64,000 bases of DNA from Blautia parvula. GTDB lineage: Bacteria > Bacillota > Clostridia > Lachnospirales > Lachnospiraceae. The stretch's first letter is position 1; the number at the start of each line of letters is the position of its first letter. Where the stretch lies: NCBI RefSeq assembly GCF_020215665.1, contig NZ_CP084061.1, positions 4,493,001-4,557,000 of the forward strand. The letters are read 5' to 3'. A model generated the notes under the pieces. That model did not search any database. It worked only from the letters and a program-made list of their open reading frames with translations, and was not told the origin of the DNA. A program made the translations under genes and the position numbers. Shown in pieces: positions 9,398-16,583 of the stretch.

Positions 9398-10171
9398 CTA
9401 TAGATATCTTACATCTAAAGGTTCACGCTGCGCCGGGCGGAGATATTTTACATCCGGATATCCTAATACCAAAGTCATGGCAGCATGCTTTCCACGGGGT
9501 ATTTTCAAAGCTTTTTTGATTTTGAAAGAATGGTTGGCTGCGGTTGTAAAAAAGCCGCTGTACAAGACTCCAAGTCCGTTTGCTTCTGCAGCGAATTCCA
9601 TATTCTGGGCGGCCAGGATACCGTTTGTTTTATTTTTCGCCAGAATGACAATAACGACGGGGGCACGGAAAAAGAAAAAGTGTTTATCAATCTTATTACG
9701 CCTTGCCATGGGGCTGAATAGGTCAGCAGCAGGTTTTATTTTTTGAAAGAGGCTGACTGCCATCTGTTCTATGTTGTCTTTTTCTTTATCAAGGACAACA
9801 AAGGATACGTCCTGCATATTCTTTGCTGTATGGGTGAGTCTTCCGGCTTCCAGAATCTGGTCCATGATCTCTTTTGGTATCTTTTTATCCCGGAATTGCC
9901 GGATACTTCTTCGGAAACGGATCGTATCCAGAACTGCCGGCGGGTCTAAACGCACTTCCGGGTTCCTGTAAGTGTCCTCATGTTCATAACCGCTTATGGA
10001 AGCGGCCTCTTTGGGACAGACAGCGGTGCACTGTCCGCACATAAGGCAGTCATCCAGTATGATTTTGGCCTTCTTATTCTTCAGCTCTATGTTATGTGCC
10101 GGGCATGTCTTCACACATATCCCACAGCCAACGCATTTGTCTGTATCTATTCTTACCTGATGTTTTTTCAC
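9398..10171 (-). CDS. nitroreductase-family protein with N-terminal 2x[4Fe-4S] ferredoxin domain
   Basis: This 257-residue fusion starts with a two-cluster ferredoxin (CVGCGICVKTCPAHNI and CLMCGQCTAVCPKEAA, residues about 13-55), then an FMN-binding nitroreductase fold from about 80 (RFRRSIRQFRDKKIP, the usual RRSxRxF phosphate-binding motif; AANGLGVLYSGFF). Such clostridial fusions reduce substrates with electrons from ferredoxin. It is read from a GTG at 10171 with AAGGA upstream and is the first gene of the redox operon. Its physiological substrate is unknown. Confidence 0.88.
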   Translation of the reverse strand: MKKHQVRIDTDKCVGCGICVKTCPAHNIELKNKKAKIILDDCLMCGQCTAVCPKEAASISGYEHEDTYRNPEVRLDPPAVLDTIRFRRSIRQFRDKKIPKEIMDQILEAGRLTHTAKNMQDVSFVVLDKEKDNIEQMAVSLFQKIKPAADLFSPMARRNKIDKHFFFFRAPVVIVILAKNKTNGILAAQNMEFAAEANGLGVLYSGFFTTAANHSFKIKKALKIPRGKHAAMTLVLGYPDVKYLRPAQREPLDVRYL

Positions 10172-10317
10172 GGCTGAAATCCTTTCGTTTAAGTATGTTA
10201 ACCATTATACAGAACAAAAATGCCGGATACAACATTGGTAAAGAAATCGGTTACCATAAAAATGATCCCCGGCCGCTGTTCATTTCGTGCCCGGCAGCAC
10301 GCTTTGTAATGCACAGC

Positions 10318-10357
10318 AACGGGGTATTTCTGCGCATATTTACAGAAATACCCCGTT
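10318..10357 (-). terminator. strong hairpin after the larA-like gene, possible terminator
   Basis: The arms 10318-10332 and 10343-10357 (AACGGGGTATTTCTG and its complement) form a perfect 15-bp stem with a 10-base loop, 41 bp downstream of the epimerase stop on the minus strand. There is no clear U tract on either side, so it may be a processing or weak termination element rather than a classical terminator. Confidence 0.5.
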
Positions 10358-10397
10358 GTTTATAAAACAATGCAAAGATTCAATTTATATTTTCCCG

Positions 10398-11666
10398 TCA
10401 GTCCACTTTCCAAAGACCCAAAGCAGGCGTCTTCACAAAATAAATCTCTTCCCCGTTCTCCAGTGTGTTCCACCCGTCGTGCAAAGTCTCCGGATCGTAC
10501 AGGGATGCGGCTTTTTCATAATCCATCCACTGATAGCCCACACTCTCAATCTCTTCTTTTGAAAGATTTTCCGGTCTGGTACAGTATGTGATCCGGAATC
10601 TTCCGTCAGAGGAGCCCTGGATCAGATGAGCGGCAGCCATGATCCTGTTCTCAAAAGCACCTTCATTGAACAGTTTCAGCACATAGTCCCGGCCCTTGTA
10701 GCCGTATGTCCTGGTCATATGATCCATCTCTTCGTTTTCGCCGAAGGCCTTGACGCCGGGAGCCAGAATGATAAGGTCCCCTCCGTCGGCGACTGCCATT
10801 CTTGTGCGGTAGATGCCTTTGTTTCCCACCCATGTGGTTTTCAGCTCATAGGGGTCCAGATAGGTGACAAGTTTTTTTGCCCTGCGCTCCACATGACAGA
10901 TGTTCAGCTTTTCCGAGAGCTGGACCGCAAGCTCAAATGGTTTTCTGGAAGGCCCTGTGTAAAGTCCGTTCAGGCAGATTTCCTCATCCTTTAAGGTGGT
11001 GACAGTCTGGATATACACCAGGGGGAGTTTTCCGTCCAGGAAATGCTGCTGGGCATAGTCGAAGACTTTCCTTGCGGGGGAGTCCGCAACACCCAGGGCC
11101 TTCTCCATACCGCAAATGGCGCTGAGCATGTGGGATTTGTTGATCATCTGGCGTCCGCCCACACCTACGAAGATGTTCTTGCTGTAATTGGCCATGCCCA
11201 CAACCTCGTGGGGAACCACCTGTCCGATGGAGAGAATCAGGTCATATCCTCCGTGGATGAGCTTTTCATTGACCTCCACCTCAATGTCCGTGGAATACAG
11301 CCCTCCGGAAATTTCCTCGATGACTTCCTTAGGCACTTTTCCGATGGAAACGGTGTCTGTCTGCCAGTGGTGTACTAAAAATGCTTCCTCAGGCACGACA
11401 TGGCCGAACATCTTTTCCTTCTCCTCTGCGTCCATTGCCATGTGGGTGCCCAGGGCGGGCATCACATGTACGGTGGCGGTGGGGGACAGCTTCTTATAGA
11501 GAATCTGTGTCAGTTCCCCGGCATAGGAGTAGCAGCGGGTGAAATCCGGCGGTATGATAAGCACCTTTTTTAAGTCCGGGTACTGGGCCAGCAGTTCATC
11601 CATGCATTTCTCCACTTCAGCGGGAGTGATACCGGAAGTTTCATTTGTCAGGTATATCTCGTTCAT
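10398..11666 (-). CDS. LarA-family nickel-pincer racemase/epimerase (sugar-acid type predicted)
   Basis: A 422-residue member of the lactate racemase family (DUF2088), which uses a nickel pincer nucleotide to epimerise alpha-hydroxyacids at C2. The residues known from L. plantarum LarA are present with exact spacing: DFTR (D41, R44), GTH (H75), then H153 of VPHE, K163 ten residues later (the Lys that carries the cofactor) and H179 sixteen after that. AGGAGG precedes the ATG. It lies 31 bp after a zinc dehydrogenase gene in a region with GntP, IlvD/Edd and SDR genes, so a D-gluconate 2-epimerase-like role fits better than lactate. LarB, LarC and LarE are not in the window. Confidence 0.82.
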   Translation of the reverse strand: MNEIYLTNETSGITPAEVEKCMDELLAQYPDLKKVLIIPPDFTRCYSYAGELTQILYKKLSPTATVHVMPALGTHMAMDAEEKEKMFGHVVPEEAFLVHHWQTDTVSIGKVPKEVIEEISGGLYSTDIEVEVNEKLIHGGYDLILSIGQVVPHEVVGMANYSKNIFVGVGGRQMINKSHMLSAICGMEKALGVADSPARKVFDYAQQHFLDGKLPLVYIQTVTTLKDEEICLNGLYTGPSRKPFELAVQLSEKLNICHVERRAKKLVTYLDPYELKTTWVGNKGIYRTRMAVADGGDLIILAPGVKAFGENEEMDHMTRTYGYKGRDYVLKLFNEGAFENRIMAAAHLIQGSSDGRFRITYCTRPENLSKEEIESVGYQWMDYEKAASLYDPETLHDGWNTLENGEEIYFVKTPALGLWKVD

Positions 11667-11697
11667 AGATTCCTCCTGTTTCTGTCAATGGATTGAT

Positions 11698-12720
11698 TTA
11701 GTCTTCAAACTTCAGGACAAGCTTCAGTACATCCTGGGGATGTTCCGTGATCATGGTCAGAGCTTCCATTATATCTTTGTAATTGTAGGATTTTGTCATG
11801 AGCTGTTCCGGATGGAGGGTGCCGTCCTCAAAGCCGGCGATCACTTCGTCGAAACAGTTGTTGTTCAGACGTGAGCCTGCAATGGTCAGTTCCTTTTTGG
11901 TGATGTCAGCCATGGTGATCTGAGAGGGAACATTCTTCAGTCCGAGAACTACAATACGTCCGGCCGGGCAGGCAAGCTGTACACTCTGCTCAAAGGAGGA
12001 GGGGATGCATACAGTGTCTACGATCACCGGGATTCCTTCTCCGTCTGTGAATTTCAGGAGACGTTCCTCCAGGTTCTCCTCAGATACCAGAACCACTTCG
12101 TCTGCACCCATGGAAAGGGCCTTGTCAAGGCGTTCTTTTACCAGGTCTGTCATGATGACTTCAGCGCCGTTTCTTTTAGCAACCTGCATAGCAGCAATAC
12201 CGATAGGGCCGGAACCCATGATCAGCACCTTGTCGCCCTTTGTGATCTGGCCTCTTCTGTTGATCTCCACGCCGATGGTGAAAGGCTCGACCAGTCCCAG
12301 GAAGGATTCATCAAAATCCTTGTGGAATTTGTGGATGTTGGCTTCCGGAGCGCATACGAACTCAGCAAAGCCGCCGTCCCTGTGAACGCCCATGACTTCC
12401 AGGGTAGAGCATACATTGTGGCGTCCAATCCTGCAGGCATAGCAGTGGCCGCAGCTTATAACCGGGTCAACGGCAACCTTGTCGCCTGCCTTTACGGATG
12501 TTACATTTTTACCTGTCTCTGTTACGATTCCACCGAACTCATGGCCGATCAGACGCGGATAAGTTGCCAGTGAATTGGTTCCGTTATATATACCGATGTC
12601 AGACCCGCAGATACCACCGGAGGTGATGCGCACGATTACATCATCATCATTTTTGATCTCCGGCTTGGGGACGTCGACGATTTCAACTTTGAATGGTTCG
12701 ATTACTTTAATGGCTTTCAT
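11698..12720 (-). CDS. zinc-dependent MDR alcohol dehydrogenase (polyol/sugar-acid type)
   Basis: A 340-residue medium-chain dehydrogenase. Catalytic zinc site: GGICGSD and GHEFGG. The structural zinc cysteines are in CGHCYACRIGRHNVC. Rossmann motif GSGPIGIAAMQ is followed by an acidic residue (MTDL), suggesting NAD preference. The ATG at 12720 is chosen because AAGGAG lies upstream and homology starts with MKAIKV; the longer frame adds an unrelated leader. It is the first gene of the minus-strand pair with the LarA-like epimerase and is transcribed away from a GntR regulator. The closest families oxidise polyols or hexonates (idonate/gulonate 5-dehydrogenase, threonine dehydrogenase relatives). 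Confidence 0.85.
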   Translation of the reverse strand: MKAIKVIEPFKVEIVDVPKPEIKNDDDVIVRITSGGICGSDIGIYNGTNSLATYPRLIGHEFGGIVTETGKNVTSVKAGDKVAVDPVISCGHCYACRIGRHNVCSTLEVMGVHRDGGFAEFVCAPEANIHKFHKDFDESFLGLVEPFTIGVEINRRGQITKGDKVLIMGSGPIGIAAMQVAKRNGAEVIMTDLVKERLDKALSMGADEVVLVSEENLEERLLKFTDGEGIPVIVDTVCIPSSFEQSVQLACPAGRIVVLGLKNVPSQITMADITKKELTIAGSRLNNNCFDEVIAGFEDGTLHPEQLMTKSYNYKDIMEALTMITEHPQDVLKLVLKFED

Positions 12721-12764
12721 GTGATTAGAACACTCCTTTTTATTTGAAAAATAAACGTTGATAT

Positions 12765-12776
12765 AGAACACGTTCT
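12765..12776. promoter_or_regulatory. palindrome upstream of the dehydrogenase gene
   Basis: AGAACACGTTCT has half-sites AGAAC and GTTCT around two bases and lies 45 bp upstream of the dehydrogenase start. It is a candidate operator or promoter-proximal site for the minus-strand pair. Confidence 0.35.
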
Positions 12777-12790
12777 GTATATTGCAGCGC

Positions 12791-12884
12791 AACTGATATA
12801 TTAATTCGCGGCTTTTATTCTCAAGAATATGAAGAAAACAAGCCGAAATGGAATGGATGGATGAAATGAATTGATATATCAGTT
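12791..12884. repeat. 17-bp inverted repeat pair in the divergent regulatory region
   Basis: AACTGATATATTAATTC (12791-12807) and GAATTGATATATCAGTT (12868-12884) are reverse complements at 16 of 17 positions, 60 bp apart. They lie in the 357-bp space between the divergent dehydrogenase and GntR genes. Spacing and symmetry suggest paired regulator sites or a looped operator. The rest of this gap holds no gene that I can see. Confidence 0.55.
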
Positions 12885-12975
12885 ATCCTGAAACTACTAT
12901 AACAAATGCAGAAGCAAAGTACAATATGAAAAAGTGCCAACATATAAATGAGATTTATGTATAGAATTCACAAAA

Positions 12976-12987
12976 CGTATGACGTCT
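12976..12987 (+). promoter_or_regulatory. shared hexonate-regulon motif, copy 1
   Basis: CGTATGACGTCT lies about 90 bp upstream of the first GntR gene. Close copies occur in the GntP promoter (13865) and 5' of the dehydratase gene (16503). Consensus of the three: CGTRTGAYGTCT. Confidence 0.5.
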
Positions 12988-13077
12988 CTTGTCTTATGAT
13001 GCTGCTTGAGTTGACGCGGTGTCCAGGGTATGTTACGCTTCAGTAAAAGAGAGAATATACAGGACAGAGGACAGATT

Positions 13078-13773
13078 ATGACCATTAAAATATCAGAGAA
13101 GAGAGAAAAGGAAAATAACCGGGAATATGCCTACAGGCTGCTGAGAAGCAACATCATGACGCTGCAGCTCATGCCGGGGGCCACATTAAATGAAGGGGAG
13201 CTGACTGAGCTGCTGGGAATCAGCAGGACGCCCATACATGAGGCGATCATTATGCTGAAGGAGGAATCCCTTGTGGATGTTTTTCCGCAGAGCGGTTCCA
13301 GGGTTTCCATGATTCATATAGATATATTGAAGGAAGGGTATTTTGTCAGATCCGTGATCGAACCGGAGATCATTCGCCAGATTGCAGGCAATATAAAGGA
13401 AGAGGGAATGAAAATCCTGAAGGACAACCTGGACAGGCAGAAGGCAGCGCTGGAAGATGAGGAGAAGATAGACCCCTTCTTCAAGCTTGACGATGAATTT
13501 CATCATCTGATCTATACCATGGCGGGAAAGCAGAAGACCTGGTATGCCATGAAAAAGGTCAGTTCTCATTACGACAGGGTCAGGTATCTGGATGCGATCA
13601 TGAACAAGACTGACCTTACAGCCATTCATCAGGAGCACAGGGATATCTATCATATGCTGCTTCTGGGACTCTCTGTGGACTTTGATCTGAAGATTTTTTA
13701 TGACCGGCATTTGGGTACCTACCGGAGACATTTCCAGGAAATACTTGAAAAATACCCAGAGTATTTCTGCTAG
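13078..13773 (+). CDS. GntR-family regulator with FCD ligand domain
   Basis: A 231-residue transcription factor. The N-terminal winged helix covers about residues 10-80 (YAYRLLRSNIM, PGATLNEGELTELLGISRT, then DVFPQSGSRVS). An all-helical FCD domain follows, with the metal-site pattern DDEFHHLIY and a later HQEH. FCD regulators bind sugar acids or organic acids. The ATG at 13078 is chosen because GAGG precedes it and the GntR homology begins just after. It sits between the divergent dehydrogenase/epimerase pair and the GntP permease and probably controls both. Confidence 0.9.
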   Translation: MTIKISEKREKENNREYAYRLLRSNIMTLQLMPGATLNEGELTELLGISRTPIHEAIIMLKEESLVDVFPQSGSRVSMIHIDILKEGYFVRSVIEPEIIRQIAGNIKEEGMKILKDNLDRQKAALEDEEKIDPFFKLDDEFHHLIYTMAGKQKTWYAMKKVSSHYDRVRYLDAIMNKTDLTAIHQEHRDIYHMLLLGLSVDFDLKIFYDRHLGTYRRHFQEILEKYPEYFC

Positions 13774-13860
13774 CAGCGCGTTAAAGTGAAATGCGATATA
13801 AAAAGTGCACAAAAAGTTTATGGAAAATTTATAATAAACTTACATAATTTATATTTACCC

Positions 13861-13889
13861 TTGACGTGTGACGTCTGATTTGTTATAGT
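13861..13889 (+). promoter_or_regulatory. promoter of the GntP permease gene
   Basis: TTGACG (13861-13866), a 17-base spacer and TATAGT (13884-13889) form a good vegetative promoter. The copy of CGTRTGAYGTCT at 13865-13876 fills the spacer, so its bound regulator would block RNA polymerase. Confidence 0.7.
13865..13876 (+). promoter_or_regulatory. shared hexonate-regulon motif, copy 2 (operator inside promoter)
   Basis: CGTGTGACGTCT overlaps the -35 box and spacer of the permease promoter. The placement is that of a repressor operator; the likely binder is one of the two local GntR/FCD proteins. Confidence 0.5.
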
Positions 13890-13981
13890 CGAACTATGGA
13901 ATGGATGAGAGGTCATACGTGTTATTACTTGCTGAAGAAGTGACAGGGATAACAGGAAAAGGGAAAAGGAGGAAAACGTAT

Positions 13982-15379
13982 ATGTTTTCAGGAGAAATGG
14001 TAACAGGGCCATTGCTGATAGGTATTTTTATTCTTGCAATTGTCGTATTATTGTTGTTGATCATTAAATTTAAGCTGAACGCTTTTGTTGCGCTGTTGAT
14101 CACCGCATTTGGCACAGGTGTGCTGGTGAATATGCCGCTGGCTGATGTGGCGCAGACCGTTACAGACGGATTCGGCGGTACTCTGGGCGGTATCGGTATG
14201 GTAACAGGTCTTGGTGTAATGCTGGGTAAGTTCATGTTCGAGTCCGGCGGTATTGAGTCAATTTCCAATAAGATATTAGGTGCATTCGGTGAGAAAAAAT
14301 CACCTATCGCCGTAGCACTTTCAGGATTTATCACAGGTATTCCGGTATTCGGCGATGTTGTTTACATCATGTTTGCCCCAATGCTCCGTGTGCTTTCCAA
14401 AAAAACAAAGATCTCCATGGTAACATTTGCCTGTGCGATCTCTGTTGCAACAACATGTACTTTCGCATTAGTGCTTCCTACAGCGCCGCCGCTGGCTGTT
14501 GCTGAGGAGCTGAATATTGAAATCGGTATTTTCTTCTTCTATGCATTGATCTCCGCATTTGTGGGAATGATCGTGGGCGGTATCTTCTATGGTTCTATCC
14601 TGAACAAGCAGGACCACAAGAACAACCACTTCTATACATTTGAGGATCTGGATGAAGAAGAAGCAGAAATGTCCAAGAGCGGAAAAGGAAAAGAGCGCGC
14701 GAAAATGGGCGCAGGCAAGGCATTGTCCATCCTTCTTGTTCCCATCGTACTGATTCTGCTGGGAAGTTTTATCCCTCTTGCAGTGGGAAAAGATTCCGCG
14801 ATCGTTCCGTTTGTGACATTTATCGGAAATAAAAACTTTGCCATGATGGCAGGTGTTATCTACGCTGCAGTCATCTCAAGAAAATACATCACTAAGACAG
14901 CCACAGACATTATGACAGAGGCTGCCGACCAGGTTGGTCTGATTCTGTTGATCACAGGTGCAGGCGGAGCTTTCGGTAAGGTTCTGCAGGCTACAGGTAT
15001 CGCTGATTATGTTGCAGGTTCCCTGTCACAGTTCAGCATTCCGATTCTGGTACTGTGTTTCCTGATCGCACAGATCATCCGCTGCGCACAGGGCTCCACA
15101 ACTGTAGCGCTTATGACAACAGCAGCGATCATGTCCAGCACAATTGCATCCGGCGGTGTATCCCCGATTCTGTGTGCAATTGCTATCTGTGCAGGCGGTA
15201 TCGGCCTTTCACTGCCGAACGACTCCGGATTCTGGGCAATCAGCCGGTTCTTTAAGATTTCTGTTACGGATACTATCCGTGGATGGAGTATCGGCGGTTT
15301 TGTTGCCGGCGTGGCAATTCTCATATTTGTATCCATACTTTCTCTGTTCCAGGGCTTCCTGCCGGGACTTATGATGTAA
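13982..15379 (+). CDS. GntP-family gluconate/sugar-acid:H+ symporter
   Basis: This 465-residue membrane protein has about 12-14 hydrophobic segments. GntP features are clear: PLLIGIFILAIVVLLLLI at the N-terminus, GTLGGIGMVTGLGVMLGK, the GDVVYIMFAP and CTFALVLPTAPPL regions, and the late QGSTTVALMTTAA and LPNDSGFWAISRFF motifs. Length matches the family (about 440-470). The ATG at 13982 has AAAGGAGG just upstream; the longer frame would begin inside the 5' leader predicted from the promoter. GntP proteins import gluconate, idonate, fructuronate or related acids, which fits the dehydratase, SDR and LarA-like genes around it. Confidence 0.92.
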   Translation: MFSGEMVTGPLLIGIFILAIVVLLLLIIKFKLNAFVALLITAFGTGVLVNMPLADVAQTVTDGFGGTLGGIGMVTGLGVMLGKFMFESGGIESISNKILGAFGEKKSPIAVALSGFITGIPVFGDVVYIMFAPMLRVLSKKTKISMVTFACAISVATTCTFALVLPTAPPLAVAEELNIEIGIFFFYALISAFVGMIVGGIFYGSILNKQDHKNNHFYTFEDLDEEEAEMSKSGKGKERAKMGAGKALSILLVPIVLILLGSFIPLAVGKDSAIVPFVTFIGNKNFAMMAGVIYAAVISRKYITKTATDIMTEAADQVGLILLITGAGGAFGKVLQATGIADYVAGSLSQFSIPILVLCFLIAQIIRCAQGSTTVALMTTAAIMSSTIASGGVSPILCAIAICAGGIGLSLPNDSGFWAISRFFKISVTDTIRGWSIGGFVAGVAILIFVSILSLFQGFLPGLMM

Positions 15380-15403
15380 GTGTGAGAGCATAAGGTTAAA
15401 GCT

Positions 15404-15434
15404 GCCGTCCGGGGGATGCGTTTCTCCGGACGGC
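15404..15434 (+). terminator. rho-independent terminator after gntP-like gene
   Basis: GCCGTCCGG (15404-15412) pairs with CCGGACGGC (15426-15434) and is followed by ATTTTTTAT, 25 bp after the permease stop. Confidence 0.9.
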
Positions 15435-15475
15435 ATTTTTTATGCTGTGCCTGGTAGACTTTCTTTAAACGAACA

Positions 15476-15484
15476 TGCTATAAT
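15476..15484 (+). promoter_or_regulatory. extended -10 promoter of the second GntR gene
   Basis: TGCTATAAT is a TGn-extended -10 element about 140 bp upstream of the second GntR start; no good -35 box is visible. This leaves a long 5' leader. Confidence 0.45.
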
Positions 15485-15623
15485 ATGTAAACAAATGCTG
15501 AAAAATGCAGAAAACCTTCGACAAAAAGTACCCCTGACAGGGTTCCGTCTGTGATACACGTACAGCAAAACAGTGGTTATGAGGGTGCAGGATCATTATA
15601 AACAGGTAAAGAGGTAATTATAT

Positions 15624-16319
15624 ATGTTAGAATCGTTGAATGAAAGTAAAAAATTACTGCCTGAGAGAGTGGCAGAGCAGATTATCAGCCTGATAGCGGA
15701 CAGGGCGCTGAAGGCGGGGGATAAGCTGCCGAATGAATTTGATATGGCACAGCAGTTATCCGTGGGAAGAGGTACCATAAGGGAGGCAGTGAAGATCCTT
15801 GTCTCCAGAAACATCCTGGAGATCCGCCGGGGCTGCGGGACTTTTGTCTGTGAAAATCCCGGAGTGGTGGATGACCCGCTGGGATTTGCCTTTGTGGATG
15901 ATAAGAAAAGGCTTGGCCTTGATCTTTGTGAAGTCCGCATGATCATTGAGCCGGAAATCGCAGCGCTTGCCGCAGAGCGGGCCATGCCGGAGGAAATAGA
16001 AGAGCTGCAGCGGATCGAGGATGAGGTGAAAGAACTCTGCGACAAAGAGGAGCCTCATATGCACAAGGACATTGAGTTCCACGAAATGCTGGCAAAGATG
16101 AGCAAGAATATGATCATGCCGAATATCATTCCGGTCATCCAGTCAGGTATTTCCCTTTTTATAAATATCACGGACTATTCCCTGACAAAGGAAACCGTGC
16201 GCACTCACCAGATGATCGTGGATGCCATCAGAGAACGCAATCCCAAGGCTGCTAAGGATGCCATGATAGAGCATCTGGCAAGCAATCAGGATAAGATAGA
16301 GAGACTTTCCGGGCTGTAA
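15624..16319 (+). CDS. FadR-type GntR regulator with FCD domain
   Basis: A 231-residue regulator with a canonical FadR-subfamily winged helix (ISLIADRALKAGDKLPNEFD, then GRGTIREAVKIL and the wing RRGCGTFV) and a C-terminal FCD helical bundle (DIEFHEMLAKMS; the metal-site His near VRTHQMIVDAI). LldR, ExuR-like and related proteins of this group sense hydroxy acids and hexuronates. It is a separate transcription unit with terminators on both sides, between GntP and the dehydratase operon. AGAGG precedes the ATG at 15624. It may bind the CGTRTGAYGTCT motif, as may the first GntR protein; sequence alone does not decide. Confidence 0.9.
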   Translation: MLESLNESKKLLPERVAEQIISLIADRALKAGDKLPNEFDMAQQLSVGRGTIREAVKILVSRNILEIRRGCGTFVCENPGVVDDPLGFAFVDDKKRLGLDLCEVRMIIEPEIAALAAERAMPEEIEELQRIEDEVKELCDKEEPHMHKDIEFHEMLAKMSKNMIMPNIIPVIQSGISLFINITDYSLTKETVRTHQMIVDAIRERNPKAAKDAMIEHLASNQDKIERLSGL

Positions 16320-16329
16320 CAGGCCCGGA
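16308..16329 (+). terminator. terminator overlapping the end of the second GntR gene
   Basis: TCCGGGC (16308-16314) pairs with GCCCGGA (16323-16329), then TTTTTTATT. The stop codon lies in the loop, so ribosomes finishing the gene may interfere with the hairpin. Confidence 0.85.
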
Positions 16330-16459
16330 TTTTTTATTGCACACGGCGCAGAAGGAAAAAGTCCCGGGTGCCGTGCATGAAAGCGGCCTCTTGTTTTGTG
16401 AAATATGCATAAATTTCGGAGGGTAAAAATAAGCAAAAGGGATAAAATAAGTGAGCCTC

Positions 16460-16488
16460 TTGACCCCGGGGAAAAGAAGTGTTACTAT
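16460..16488 (+). promoter_or_regulatory. promoter of the dehydratase/SDR operon
   Basis: TTGACC (16460-16465), 17-base spacer, TACTAT (16483-16488). The regulon motif follows at 16503, near the expected transcript start. Confidence 0.65.
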
Positions 16489-16502
16489 ACAAACAGATAC
16501 GA

Positions 16503-16514
16503 CGTATGATGTCT
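16503..16514 (+). promoter_or_regulatory. shared hexonate-regulon motif, copy 3
   Basis: CGTATGATGTCT lies 15 bp after the -10 box of the dehydratase promoter, in the early transcribed region, where a bound regulator would act as a downstream repressor. Confidence 0.5.
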
Positions 16515-16583
16515 TCAAAAAAACCAATCCATTCCAAATCAAGCAGCGATTCATCAGATTCACTTAGTCAAAGGAGAACGATT

